A stretch of DNA of 64,000 bases from Kribbella sp. CA-293567. GTDB lineage: Bacteria > Actinomycetota > Actinomycetes > Propionibacteriales > Kribbellaceae. The translations under genes were made by a program, and so were the position numbers. Where the stretch lies: NCBI RefSeq assembly GCF_027627575.1, contig NZ_CP114065.1, positions 6,820,001-6,884,000 of the forward strand. The letters are read 5' to 3'. This document shows positions 53,499-61,121 of the stretch, piece by piece (within the stretch, counting starts at the first letter, position 1; every line of letters starts with the position of its first letter). Under the pieces are notes generated by a model. The model had not been told where the DNA came from. It did no database searches and saw only the letters and a program-made list of their open reading frames with translations.

Positions 53499-54386
53499 GT
53501 GAAGTTCCCTTCCGCCCGCCGTACCGCAGCAATTCTGGCTACCGCCGGACTGGCCGCAACCACCGCACTGCTGTCCAGCCAGGCGACCGCCGCACCTGTG
53601 CAGCCGTCGACCCTGTCGGCCAGCGCCATCACCGCCACCCTGAGCCGGGACGCGTCGATCCCGGGCACCGCGTGGAGCACCCAGCCCGACGGCCGGATCA
53701 TCGTGTCGTACGACGACACCGTGACCGGATCCAAGATGTCCGCGCTGACCGGCGTCACCAAGCAGTTCGGCAGCCGCATCACCCTGGAGAAGATTCCGGG
53801 CAAGCTCAGCAAGTACATCAGCGGTGGTGACGCCATCTACGGCGGCAACTCCCGCTGCTCCCTCGGCTTCAACGTCCGCAGCGGCAGCACGTACTACTTC
53901 CTGACCGCCGGTCACTGCGGCAACATCGCCTCGTCGTGGTACGCGAACTCGTCCAAGACCACCCTGCTCGGCACGGTCACCGGTTCGAGCTTCCCGGGCA
54001 ACGACTACGCGATCGTCCGCTACGCCGCCTCCTACACCAACCACCCTGGCAACGTGAACCTCTACAACGGTTCGTACCAGGACATCACCAGCGCCGGGAA
54101 CGCTTCGGTCGGCCAGGCCGTCCGGCGCAGCGGTAGCACGACCGGGCTGCGCAGCGGCTCCGTCACCGCTACCAACGCGACGGTCAACTACGCCGAGGGC
54201 AGCGTGTCCGGTCTGATCCGCACCAACGTCTGCGCCCAGGGCGGCGACTCGGGCGGCGCGCTGTTCGCCGGCACCGTCGCGCTCGGCCTCACCTCCGGTG
54301 GCAGCGGCAACTGCTCCACCGGTGGCACCACGTTCTTCCAGCCGGTCACCGAGGTGCTCAGCCGGTACGGCGTGAGCGTCTACTGA
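53499..54386 (+). CDS. Secreted streptogrisin B-like protease
   Basis: 295 aa. Signal peptide (about 1-32), propeptide to about 106, mature enzyme from about Ile107 (ISGGDAIYGGNSRCSLG), which closely follows streptogrisin B. Catalytic triad His139, Asp169 and Ser251; disulfide cysteines 120/140 and 245/272. The active-site loop reads GGDSGGALF, with Ala in place of the usual Pro. The C-terminus ends YGVSVY. The start is GTG at 53499, with GAGGAGG; an upstream in-frame region is leader. Sister gene at 54610. Confidence 0.94.
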   Translation: MKFPSARRTAAILATAGLAATTALLSSQATAAPVQPSTLSASAITATLSRDASIPGTAWSTQPDGRIIVSYDDTVTGSKMSALTGVTKQFGSRITLEKIPGKLSKYISGGDAIYGGNSRCSLGFNVRSGSTYYFLTAGHCGNIASSWYANSSKTTLLGTVTGSSFPGNDYAIVRYAASYTNHPGNVNLYNGSYQDITSAGNASVGQAVRRSGSTTGLRSGSVTATNATVNYAEGSVSGLIRTNVCAQGGDSGGALFAGTVALGLTSGGSGNCSTGGTTFFQPVTEVLSRYGVSVY

Positions 54387-54404
54387 TCGACGAGAAGTTC
54401 CAGC

Positions 54405-54437
54405 AACGCCCCCTGCCGCAGCGCGGCAGGGGGCGTT
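54405..54437 (+). terminator. Strong hairpin terminator after second protease gene
   Basis: A perfect 15-bp stem (54405-54419 with 54423-54437) and a three-base loop AGC follow 18 bases after the stop codon. No long T tract. Confidence 0.8.
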
Positions 54438-54441
54438 CGTC

Positions 54442-54472
54442 ATAACTGCGGAGTTATCGACGTTCATAACTC
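54442..54472. promoter_or_regulatory. Three alternating ATAACT sites
   Basis: ATAACT (54442-54447), AGTTAT (54452-54457) and ATAACT (54466-54471) alternate in orientation, giving two overlapping dyads (4- and 8-base spacers). They lie upstream of the third protease gene, before its leader, and look like binding sites for an unknown dimeric regulator. Confidence 0.5.
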
Positions 54473-54562
54473 GGGCCCGGCCAGAAGAAGGATGACCCTC
54501 ACATCACGGAGCCGTCCGAGTACTCACAGAGACGCCGGGTAGGTCTCTCCTCGGTTAGGTCT

Positions 54563-54602
54563 AGGACGCGTCCGCCCCCGAATGCGTCCTCATCGTGAGG
54601 AG
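54563..54602 (+). promoter_or_regulatory. 5'UTR with two mutually exclusive hairpins (copy B)
   Basis: Hairpin 1 pairs AGGACGC (54563-54569) with GCGTCCT (54584-54590). Hairpin 2 pairs TCCTCA (54587-54592) with TGAGGA (54596-54601). They share four bases. The ribosome-binding site GAGGAG (54597-54602) is inside hairpin 2. Same design as at 53453. Confidence 0.6.
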
Positions 54603-54609
54603 ACGAACC

Positions 54610-55476
54610 ATGCGTATTTCCCGTACCGCAGCATTTCTGGCCACCGCCGGACTCGCCGCCACCACCACTCTGCTGGCCACCCAGGCCAACGCCGCGCCGC
54701 CCGGCCCGGCGGCCGTCACCGCCACCTTGGCGAAGGAAGCATCGATCCCCGGCACCGCCTGGGTGACCGACCCGAAGACCGGCGTCGTCACCGTCTCGTA
54801 CGACGACACCGTCACCGGCTCGAAGCTGACCGCGCTGACCGGCGTCACCAAGGGACTCGGCAGCAAGGTCAAGGTCGAGAAGATCCCCGGCAAGCTCTCC
54901 AAGAAGCTCAGCGGCGGCGACGCCATCTACGGCGGCAACTCGCGCTGCTCCCTCGGCTTCAACGTCACCGACGGCAGCTCGTACTACTTCCTGACCGCCG
55001 GCCACTGCGGCAACATCGCCGCCACCTGGTACGCCGACTCCGGCCACTCCCAGTCTGTCGGCGACGTCCAGGGCTCGAGCTTCCCGGGCAACGACTACGC
55101 CCTGGTGAAGTACCCGGCCGGTACGCCGGAACCGGCCGGCAACGTGGACCTCTACAACGGCTCGTTCCAGGAGATCACCTCAGCCGGTGACGCCTCGGTC
55201 GGCCAGGCGGTCCAGCGCAGCGGCTCCACCACCCAGGTCCACGACGGCACCGTCACCGGCGTCAACGCGACGGTCAACTACGCCGAAGGCACCGTCACCG
55301 GCCTGATCCAGACCAACGTCTGCGCCGAGGGCGGCGACTCCGGTGGCGCCCTCTACGCCGGCACCACCGCCCTGGGCCTGACCTCCGGCGGCTCCGGCAA
55401 CTGCAGCTCCGGCGGCACCACCTACTTCCAGCCGGTCACCGAGGCCCTCTCCACCTACAACGTCAGCGTCTACTGA
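54610..55476 (+). CDS. Secreted streptogrisin B-like protease
   Basis: 288 aa, close paralogue of the protease at 53499. Signal peptide (about 1-28), propeptide to about 99, mature part from about SGGDAIYGGNSRCSLG (101). Catalytic triad His132, Asp162 and Ser244; cysteines 113/133 and 238/265. The loop again reads GGDSGGALY. ATG at 54610 with GAGGAG upstream. Regulated perhaps through the shared leader and the ATAACT dyads. The product would digest extracellular protein. Confidence 0.94.
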   Translation: MRISRTAAFLATAGLAATTTLLATQANAAPPGPAAVTATLAKEASIPGTAWVTDPKTGVVTVSYDDTVTGSKLTALTGVTKGLGSKVKVEKIPGKLSKKLSGGDAIYGGNSRCSLGFNVTDGSSYYFLTAGHCGNIAATWYADSGHSQSVGDVQGSSFPGNDYALVKYPAGTPEPAGNVDLYNGSFQEITSAGDASVGQAVQRSGSTTQVHDGTVTGVNATVNYAEGTVTGLIQTNVCAEGGDSGGALYAGTTALGLTSGGSGNCSSGGTTYFQPVTEALSTYNVSVY

Positions 55477-55510
55477 TCCGCTGACGCAACCGCCCTCATC
55501 AAGCGGGTTT

Positions 55511-55570
55511 GAACACCAAACGGCGACCTTGAACAGGTAATAACTTGTTCAAGGTCGCCATTTGGTGTTC
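55511..55570. repeat. Left 60-bp hairpin repeat flanking wHTH/nuclease-like gene
   Basis: 25-bp arms (55511-55535 and 55546-55570) with one mismatch and a 10-base AT-rich loop GGTAATAACT. The arms contain the core CACCAAACGGCGACC. The same 60-bp sequence, reversed, lies at 56585-56644 with only a few changes. Confidence 0.85.
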
Positions 55571-55647
55571 GCGGTCGGCGGGAGTGGTTATCCCCAGGCA
55601 GGAAAGTCCGGATCGGTTGAGGGCTGGCCGACCGGCATGTTGTTGGT

Positions 55648-56586
55648 GTGAACAAGAAATTGCAGCGGGTGGTGCGGGAGCGGGGTGGGTGGTTCAGTCG
55701 GGGTGATGCGTTGGACGCGGCGTACACCGCCAGCGAGGTCCGGCTTCGACTCAAGCGCGGGCAGTGGAAACGTTTGTGCAGGGACGTGTACTGCGAAGTT
55801 GGCGACTGGCCGGAGGACGAGTCGCCTTGGGCCCGTACCGCGCGACTGCACACCCTGATGGCGCGGGCGGTCGTCAGGCGGCTGGATGCCGGAGTCGTGA
55901 TCAGCCACCAAACGGCGACGTTGCTCTACGGGCTTCCGACCTGGGGACTCGATCACAGCAGGGTGCAGGTGACAAGAACCTCAGGGCGAGCGCGATCCGA
56001 CCGTTCGGTCCAGGTACATCGGACGGTCCTCGCGACGGACGAGACGGCTGAGGTGCTCGGCTTGCGTGTCACCTCGCCCGCCCGGGCAGTCGTCGAAACC
56101 ACCTGTACTTCGTCGTACGAGGTCGGGGTGGTGTTGGCGGACGCCGCGCTGCGGGAGGGTCTGGTGACCGCCGTTGAGCTGACCCAGATGGCGGACTACC
56201 TCAAACATTGGCCAGGCTCGCCCGCCGCCCAGGCAGCAACCGCCTTCGCCGATGGCGCGAGCGAGTCGGTCGGTGAGTCGCGACTGCGGATCCTGATGGC
56301 CAACGAAGGTCTACCGGCGCCTGAGTCGCAAGTGGAGATTCTCGATGCGGCCGGGCAACTGGTCGGCCGAGTCGACTTCCTTCTGCTCGGCCACCTGATC
56401 GTCGAGTTCGACGGAGCCCTGAAGTACGACAGCTCAAAGGCTCTGATGGCCGAGAAGTGGCGTGAGGACCGCCTCCGCGAGCTCGGCTATGCCTTCGCCC
56501 GAGTCACCTGGCCCGACCTGAACCACCCCCACCAAACTGCCACCCGCCTCCGCCGCCTACTCGGCGCACCAGCGTTGGCACCTTGA
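55648..56586 (+). CDS. AbiEi-like wHTH protein with DUF559/PD-(D/E)xK-like C-terminus
   Basis: 312 aa. The N-terminal 60 residues resemble the AbiEi-type antitoxin winged helix (GGWFSRGDALDAAYTASEVRLRLKRG; RGQWKRLCRDVYC). A middle domain carries ISHQTATLLYGLPTW (85-99). The C-terminal domain (about 205-310) resembles DUF559/Vsr-like nucleases: Asp243 (VGRVDF), Glu253 and Asp255 (IVEFDG), Lys259. No toxin gene is next to it. The start is a GTG with no ribosome-binding site. The stop codon lies inside the right hairpin, and codons 87-92 match the hairpin-arm core. DNA binding is inferred; nuclease activity is possible, not shown. Confidence 0.75.
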   Translation: MNKKLQRVVRERGGWFSRGDALDAAYTASEVRLRLKRGQWKRLCRDVYCEVGDWPEDESPWARTARLHTLMARAVVRRLDAGVVISHQTATLLYGLPTWGLDHSRVQVTRTSGRARSDRSVQVHRTVLATDETAEVLGLRVTSPARAVVETTCTSSYEVGVVLADAALREGLVTAVELTQMADYLKHWPGSPAAQAATAFADGASESVGESRLRILMANEGLPAPESQVEILDAAGQLVGRVDFLLLGHLIVEFDGALKYDSSKALMAEKWREDRLRELGYAFARVTWPDLNHPHQTATRLRRLLGAPALAP

Positions 56587-56649
56587 ACACCAAACGGCGA
56601 CCTTGAACAATTTATTACCTGTTCAAGGTCGCCGTTTGGTGTTCAAGGT
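56580..56649. repeat. Right hairpin repeat, inverted relative to the left one
   Basis: Perfect 30-bp arms (56580-56609 and 56620-56649) around the 10-base loop ATTTATTACC, whose reverse complement matches the left loop at eight of ten positions. The motif ACCTTGAACA occurs twice in the left arm. It overlaps the stop codon of the enclosed gene and lies 13 bases before the converging rlmB stop, so it may also end transcription from both sides. Confidence 0.85.
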
Positions 56650-56662
56650 CGTTCTTCGTCGA

Positions 56663-57625
56663 TCAGGCGCGGCGGCGGGAGATCTCGTAGAGGGCGACGC
56701 CGGTGGCGATGCCCGCGTTGAGGGACTCGGTGGCCGAGGTCATCGGGATGGAGACGATCAGGTCGCAGTTCTCGCGGACCAGCCGGGCCAGGCCCTTGCC
56801 CTCGGAGCCGACGACCAGCACGATCGGCTCGGTGGCGGCCTCCAGTTCGGGCAGCTCCACCTCGCCGCCCATGTCGAGGCCGACGATCATCAGGCCGGCG
56901 TCCTTGTAGGACTTCAGGGCGCGGTTGAGGTTGGTCGCGCGGGCGACCGGGATCCGGGCCGCGGCACCGGCGGAGGTCTTCCAGGCCGAGGCGGTCATCG
57001 AGGCCGTGCGGCGCTCGGGAACCAGTACGCCGTGGGCACCGAAAGCGGCGGCCGAGCGGGTGATGGCGCCGAGGTTGCGCGGGTCGGTGACGCCGTCGAG
57101 CGCGACGATCAGCGGCACCTGGCCGGCGTCGTACGCGCGGGACAGCAGGTCGTCGGGGTGCGCGTACTCGTACGGCGGGATCTGCACCGCGAGGCCTTGG
57201 TGCGCGCCGTGGCTGGTCAGCCGGTCCATCTCGGTCCGCGGCACCTCGAGCAGCGAGATGCCGTGCTCGGTGGCGATCAGCAGCGCCTCACGCAGCCGGG
57301 CGTCCCGTTCGGTGCCTTCGGCAACGTACAGCGCGTTGATCGGCACGCCCGCGCGGAGCGCCTCGACCACCGGGTTGCGGCCGTAGACCCACTCGACGGT
57401 CGCGTCGGCGTCCTTGCGGTCCGGGCGCCGGCCGCCGGGAGCGCGTTTCTCGGCGCGCTCCTTGGCCTTGGCCCGCTTGTGCGCGGGGTGCTTGGTGCGG
57501 TCCACCGCCTTCGGCGTCGGGCCCCGGCCCTCCAGACCCTGACGGACCCGGCCACCGGACCCGGCGGTCGGGTTGCCCTTGGGCTTCTTGCGGATGGCGC
57601 CCTTGCGCTGACTACTGCCTGGCAC
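56663..57625 (-). CDS. rlmB: 23S rRNA (guanosine-2'-O-)-methyltransferase RlmB
   Basis: 320 aa SpoU/TrmH-type 2'-O-methyltransferase. A basic disordered N-terminus (about 1-70) precedes the substrate-binding domain (WVYGRNPVVEAL) and the SPOUT domain with motif 1 (LDGVTDPRNLGAITRSAAAFG), motif 2 (VVGSEGKGLARLV) and motif 3 (IPMTSATESLNAGIATGVALYE). It would modify 23S rRNA. GTG start at 57623-57625, one base after the cysS stop, with AAGGA upstream. cysS-rlmB is a conserved actinobacterial order. Confidence 0.93.
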   Translation of the reverse strand: MPGSSQRKGAIRKKPKGNPTAGSGGRVRQGLEGRGPTPKAVDRTKHPAHKRAKAKERAEKRAPGGRRPDRKDADATVEWVYGRNPVVEALRAGVPINALYVAEGTERDARLREALLIATEHGISLLEVPRTEMDRLTSHGAHQGLAVQIPPYEYAHPDDLLSRAYDAGQVPLIVALDGVTDPRNLGAITRSAAAFGAHGVLVPERRTASMTASAWKTSAGAAARIPVARATNLNRALKSYKDAGLMIVGLDMGGEVELPELEAATEPIVLVVGSEGKGLARLVRENCDLIVSIPMTSATESLNAGIATGVALYEISRRRA

Positions 57626-57626
57626 T

Positions 57627-59060
57627 TCAGTTTCCTTCGGTCGGTTCGGGCCGGCCCACCGTCCAGCGGGCACCCTGTGGGGTGTCCTCGACGGCGACGC
57701 CGAGCGCCTTGAGCCGGTCGCGGATGTCGTCCGACGCGGCATAGTCCTTGCGTTCGCGGGCGGCCTGCCGCTGGTTCAGCAGCGCCTTCACCAGGCCGTC
57801 GACGACCTCGGTGAGCGGTTCGGTACCCCCCGCACGCGAGGCCCACGGCTCGGCCAGCGGGTCCAGCCCGAGGACGCCGAGCATCGCGCGCACGGCGGCC
57901 AGGTTCTCTCGCAGCGCCGGGGAGTCACCGTCGCCGACCAGCTTGTTGCCGTCCCGCACGGTGTTGTGCAGTACGGCGATCGCGGCCGGCGTGCCGAGGT
58001 CGTCGTCCATCGCGGTGACGAAGGCTGCCGGCAGTTCGGTGGCCGGCTGCACTCCACCGGTCACCTCGGTCGCGCGTCCGACGTACCCCTCGATCCGCTG
58101 GAAGCTGGTCGCGGACTCCTCCAGCGCGGTCAGCGAGAACTCGACCACCGAACGGTAGTGCGAGCTGACCAGGTAGTACCGCAGCTCGATCGGCCGGACG
58201 TGCTCGACCACGGAGCGCACGACGGCACCGTTGCCCAGCGACTTCGACATCTTCTCGCCGGCCGCGGTGACCAGGGCGCTGTGCATCCAGAACCGGGCGA
58301 ACTTCTGCCCGACCGCCCGGGACTGGGCCAGCTCGTTCTCGTGGTGCGGGAAGCGCAGGTCCAGACCGCCGCCGTGGATGTCGAACTCGGTCCCGAGGTA
58401 CTTGCCCGCCATCGCGGAGCACTCCAGATGCCAGCCCGGCCGGCCGCGACCCCAGGGCGTCGGCCAGGAGGCCGTCCGCGGGGTGTCCTCGGTGTAGCCC
58501 TTCCAGAGCGCGAAGTCGCGGGGGTCCCGCTTGCCGCGGGGATCCGCGTCCTCGGCCGCTTCCATGTCGGCGATCCGCTGGTGCGAGAGCTCGCCGTATG
58601 ACGGCCAGGACTTCACGTCGAAGTAGACGTCGCCGGAACCGTCGGGGGCGACGTAGGCGTAGCCCTTCTCGATCAGCTCGTCGATCATCTCGACCATCTC
58701 CGGGATGTGCCCGGTCGCGCGCGGTTCGTAGGTCGGCGGCCTGCAGCCGAGCACGTCGTAGGCCCAGTGCAGTTCGCGCTCGAACTCGTAGGCGTGCGCC
58801 CACCAGGGCACCTGCCGCTCGGCCGACTTGGCCAGGATCTTGTCGTCGATGTCGGTGACGTTCGCGATCACGGTGACCTCGTACCCCGAGCGCTCGAGCC
58901 AGCGCCGGAGGACGTCGAACACGATCTCCTTGTAGATGTGCCCGACGTGCGGGGCACCCTGCACCGTCAGCCCACAGTGGTAGATCCCGACCTTGCCCGG
59001 ATGGACCGGTTCGAAATCCCTCACTGCTGCCGTCGCGGTGTCGTACAAGCGAAGTGTCAC
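57627..59060 (-). CDS. cysS: Cysteinyl-tRNA synthetase
   Basis: 477 aa class I aminoacyl-tRNA synthetase. HIGH-type motif HVGH at 38-41, KMSKS loop in GEKMSKSLGN, zinc-site Cys29 (YHCGLTV) and the later GWHLECSAM and FPHHENE segments. The full-length CysS layout with a C-terminal DALR-like part distinguishes it from MshC of mycothiol synthesis, although the two are related. GTG start at 59058-59060 with little ribosome-binding site. Operon with rlmB. Confidence 0.94.
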   Translation of the reverse strand: MTLRLYDTATAAVRDFEPVHPGKVGIYHCGLTVQGAPHVGHIYKEIVFDVLRRWLERSGYEVTVIANVTDIDDKILAKSAERQVPWWAHAYEFERELHWAYDVLGCRPPTYEPRATGHIPEMVEMIDELIEKGYAYVAPDGSGDVYFDVKSWPSYGELSHQRIADMEAAEDADPRGKRDPRDFALWKGYTEDTPRTASWPTPWGRGRPGWHLECSAMAGKYLGTEFDIHGGGLDLRFPHHENELAQSRAVGQKFARFWMHSALVTAAGEKMSKSLGNGAVVRSVVEHVRPIELRYYLVSSHYRSVVEFSLTALEESATSFQRIEGYVGRATEVTGGVQPATELPAAFVTAMDDDLGTPAAIAVLHNTVRDGNKLVGDGDSPALRENLAAVRAMLGVLGLDPLAEPWASRAGGTEPLTEVVDGLVKALLNQRQAARERKDYAASDDIRDRLKALGVAVEDTPQGARWTVGRPEPTEGN

Positions 59061-59134
59061 CGATCAAGGGTAACGGTGATTCCGGACCGCTCTTGACGAA
59101 TAATCGGCTTGCGGCGGTCTCATAGTCTCGATCA

Positions 59135-59695
59135 GTGACCTATTCTCTGCCGATTGAGACCGACCGCCTGATCCTCCGCCGCTATCTCGAGACCGACTAC
59201 GACGATCTGCTGAAGCTGCAGTCGAGCCCGGAAGTCACCCGGTTCCTGCTGTACGACCCGAAGACGCCCGAGCAGGTCAAGGAGTCGCTGGCCGGCCGGA
59301 TGGCCGACGTACCGATGGACACCGACGGCCAGGCGCTCACCCTCGCGGTGATCCTGCGCGAGACCGGGCAGCACCTCGGCGAGGTGACGTTGTTCGTCCA
59401 CAACGCCGACCATCGCACCGGCGAGCTGGGCTTCGTCTTCCATCCCGCCTCCCACGGTCGCGGGTACGCCGCCGAGGCGTCCGCCGAACTGCTCCGGCTC
59501 GGCTTCGAAGAGCTCGGCTGGCACCGGATCATCGGCCGGCTCGACCACCGCAACACCGGCTCGGCGAAGCTGCTCGGGCGGCTCGGGATGCGGCAGGAGG
59601 CGCACTTCGTCCGCAACGAGTTCCTGAAGGGTGAATGGACCGACGAACTGGTCTTCGCCGTGCTCGCCGAGGAGTGGAGCGGCACCCGTAAGTAA
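59135..59695 (+). CDS. GNAT N-acetyltransferase (RimJ/RimL type)
   Basis: 186 aa. GNAT domain of the RimJ/RimL group: N-terminal IETDRLILRRYLETD, acetyl-CoA loop around HGRGYAAEASAELLRLGF, and the LDHRNTGSAKLLGRLGM block. It would transfer an acetyl group to a protein N-terminus or small molecule. The start is a GTG at 59135 with no Shine-Dalgarno. CATAGT lies eight bases before it, so the transcript may be leaderless. Divergent from cysS. Confidence 0.88.
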   Translation: MTYSLPIETDRLILRRYLETDYDDLLKLQSSPEVTRFLLYDPKTPEQVKESLAGRMADVPMDTDGQALTLAVILRETGQHLGEVTLFVHNADHRTGELGFVFHPASHGRGYAAEASAELLRLGFEELGWHRIIGRLDHRNTGSAKLLGRLGMRQEAHFVRNEFLKGEWTDELVFAVLAEEWSGTRK

Positions 59696-59768
59696 TTCAC
59701 AAAAGTTTGACACGTCACGGCACGCGTTCACCGCGACAGCGGGCGCCCGCGGGTCTACCGTCGAAATC

Positions 59769-61055
59769 ATGACCGCCGCCCGTCCTCTTGCCGCGTTGCT
59801 CACCGGCGTCCTCGTGCTCAGCCTGGCGTCCGTGCCGAGCCAGGCCGTGCCGCCGCAGCAGCGGGAGATCACGTACCGCACGTGGACGTCGTCCGCCGAC
59901 TTCCTCTCCGGCACCCGCTCCGGGACCACTGTCGCCGGTGGCGCCCTGCGCTTCGGTTCCGCCACCGGCACCACGGCGTACGTCGATCCGTTCGGTGACG
60001 GCTCCGCCAAGACCTACGAGCAGGCCAGCTGGATCTCGCCGGAGGTGAGACCCGGCTACGGCCTGACCGAGCTGGTCGCCTCCTGGAACGCGACCACTCC
60101 GGCCGGCACCTGGATCGAGGTCGCCATGTCCGGGCGGTCGGACGAGGGCACCACCACCAAGTGGTACGTGCTCGGCCGCTGGAGTCACGGTGACGACACC
60201 GCCGCCGGTGACATCCACCGCACGTCGGTGGCCGGCCAGGGTGACACCACCGGGACCGTCTCGGTGGACACCTTCGTCGCCCGCTCGGGCCGCTCACTGG
60301 ACAGCTGGCGCCTCAAGGTGACGCTGTACCGCCTCGCGGGCACCAAGAAGGTCCCAGTAGTGCGGTCTGTCGGCGCGATGGCGTCGCGGCTGCCCGCGGA
60401 CGAGACAGTGCCGGTCAGCCCGCGTGGCGGCGCCTGGGGGCGCGTGCTCGACGTACCGACGTACTCGCAGGAGACCCATATCGGCCACTACCCGCAGTGG
60501 GACGGTGGCGGTGAGGCCTGGTGCTCGGCGACGTCCACCGCGATGGTGCTCGACTACTACCGCCGTGGGCCGTCCCCTGCCGAGACAGCGTGGGTCGACC
60601 CGGCCGATGCCGATCCACAGGTCGATCACGCCGCCCGATCGGTGTTCGACTACAAGTACGACGGCGCCGGCAACTGGCCCTTCAACACCGCGTACGCCGG
60701 AACGCGGGGCCTCGACGCCTTCGTCACCCGGCTGCGGTCGCTGACCGAGGCCGAGCAGTTCATCAAGGCAGGTATCCCGCTGGTCGCCTCCCTCTCCTTC
60801 GAGAAGGACGAGCTCCCCGGCGCCGGCTACGGCACCAACGGCCACCTGATGGTCATCGTCGGCTTCACCACCACCGGCGACGTGGTGGTGAACGACCCGG
60901 CCTCGCACCTGATCAAGAGCAACGACGAGGTCCGAGCTGTTTACAACCGGCAGGCCTTCGAGAACGCTTGGATCCCGCACTCGGGTGGCCTGGTCTACGT
61001 CATCCATCCGGCCGGCAAGCGCCTGCCGCCGAAGACCCACCAGGCCAACTGGTAG
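59769..61055 (+). CDS. Secreted C39-like papain-fold peptidase
   Basis: 428 aa. Signal peptide (about 1-26), a beta-rich N-terminal domain (about 30-215) and a C39-like cysteine peptidase domain (about 225-420). Candidate catalytic residues: Cys252 (AWCSATSTAMVL), His359 (NGHLMVIVGF) and Asp376 (VVNDPAS). The family includes secreted peptidases and peptidoglycan-associated enzymes; substrate unknown. ATG at 59769, no clear ribosome-binding site; an earlier in-frame start would overlap the acetyltransferase. A hairpin follows. Confidence 0.82.
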   Translation: MTAARPLAALLTGVLVLSLASVPSQAVPPQQREITYRTWTSSADFLSGTRSGTTVAGGALRFGSATGTTAYVDPFGDGSAKTYEQASWISPEVRPGYGLTELVASWNATTPAGTWIEVAMSGRSDEGTTTKWYVLGRWSHGDDTAAGDIHRTSVAGQGDTTGTVSVDTFVARSGRSLDSWRLKVTLYRLAGTKKVPVVRSVGAMASRLPADETVPVSPRGGAWGRVLDVPTYSQETHIGHYPQWDGGGEAWCSATSTAMVLDYYRRGPSPAETAWVDPADADPQVDHAARSVFDYKYDGAGNWPFNTAYAGTRGLDAFVTRLRSLTEAEQFIKAGIPLVASLSFEKDELPGAGYGTNGHLMVIVGFTTTGDVVVNDPASHLIKSNDEVRAVYNRQAFENAWIPHSGGLVYVIHPAGKRLPPKTHQANW

Positions 61056-61065
61056 CCCACGAACA

Positions 61066-61105
61066 GGAATCGCCCGTATGCCGGGGGCGGCGTGCGGGCG
61101 ATTCC
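61066..61105. terminator. Hairpin between convergent genes
   Basis: GGAATCGCCCG (61066-61076) pairs with CGGGCGATTCC (61095-61105), loop of 18 bases. It separates the C39-like gene from the converging DUF2207 gene; no T tract on either side. Confidence 0.65.
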
Positions 61106-61121
61106 GAAGTACTGCTGCTGA

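Noticed and set aside
55511..56649. Ordinary insertion sequence
   Set aside because: No transposase or DDE/HUH motifs; the enclosed protein is wHTH plus DUF559-like, no target duplication is visible, and the ends are hairpins rather than simple terminal repeats.
57627..59060. MshC (mycothiol ligase) instead of CysS
   Set aside because: The length, the long insertion after the HIGH motif and the C-terminal domain fit CysS; the MshC N-terminal pattern is absent.
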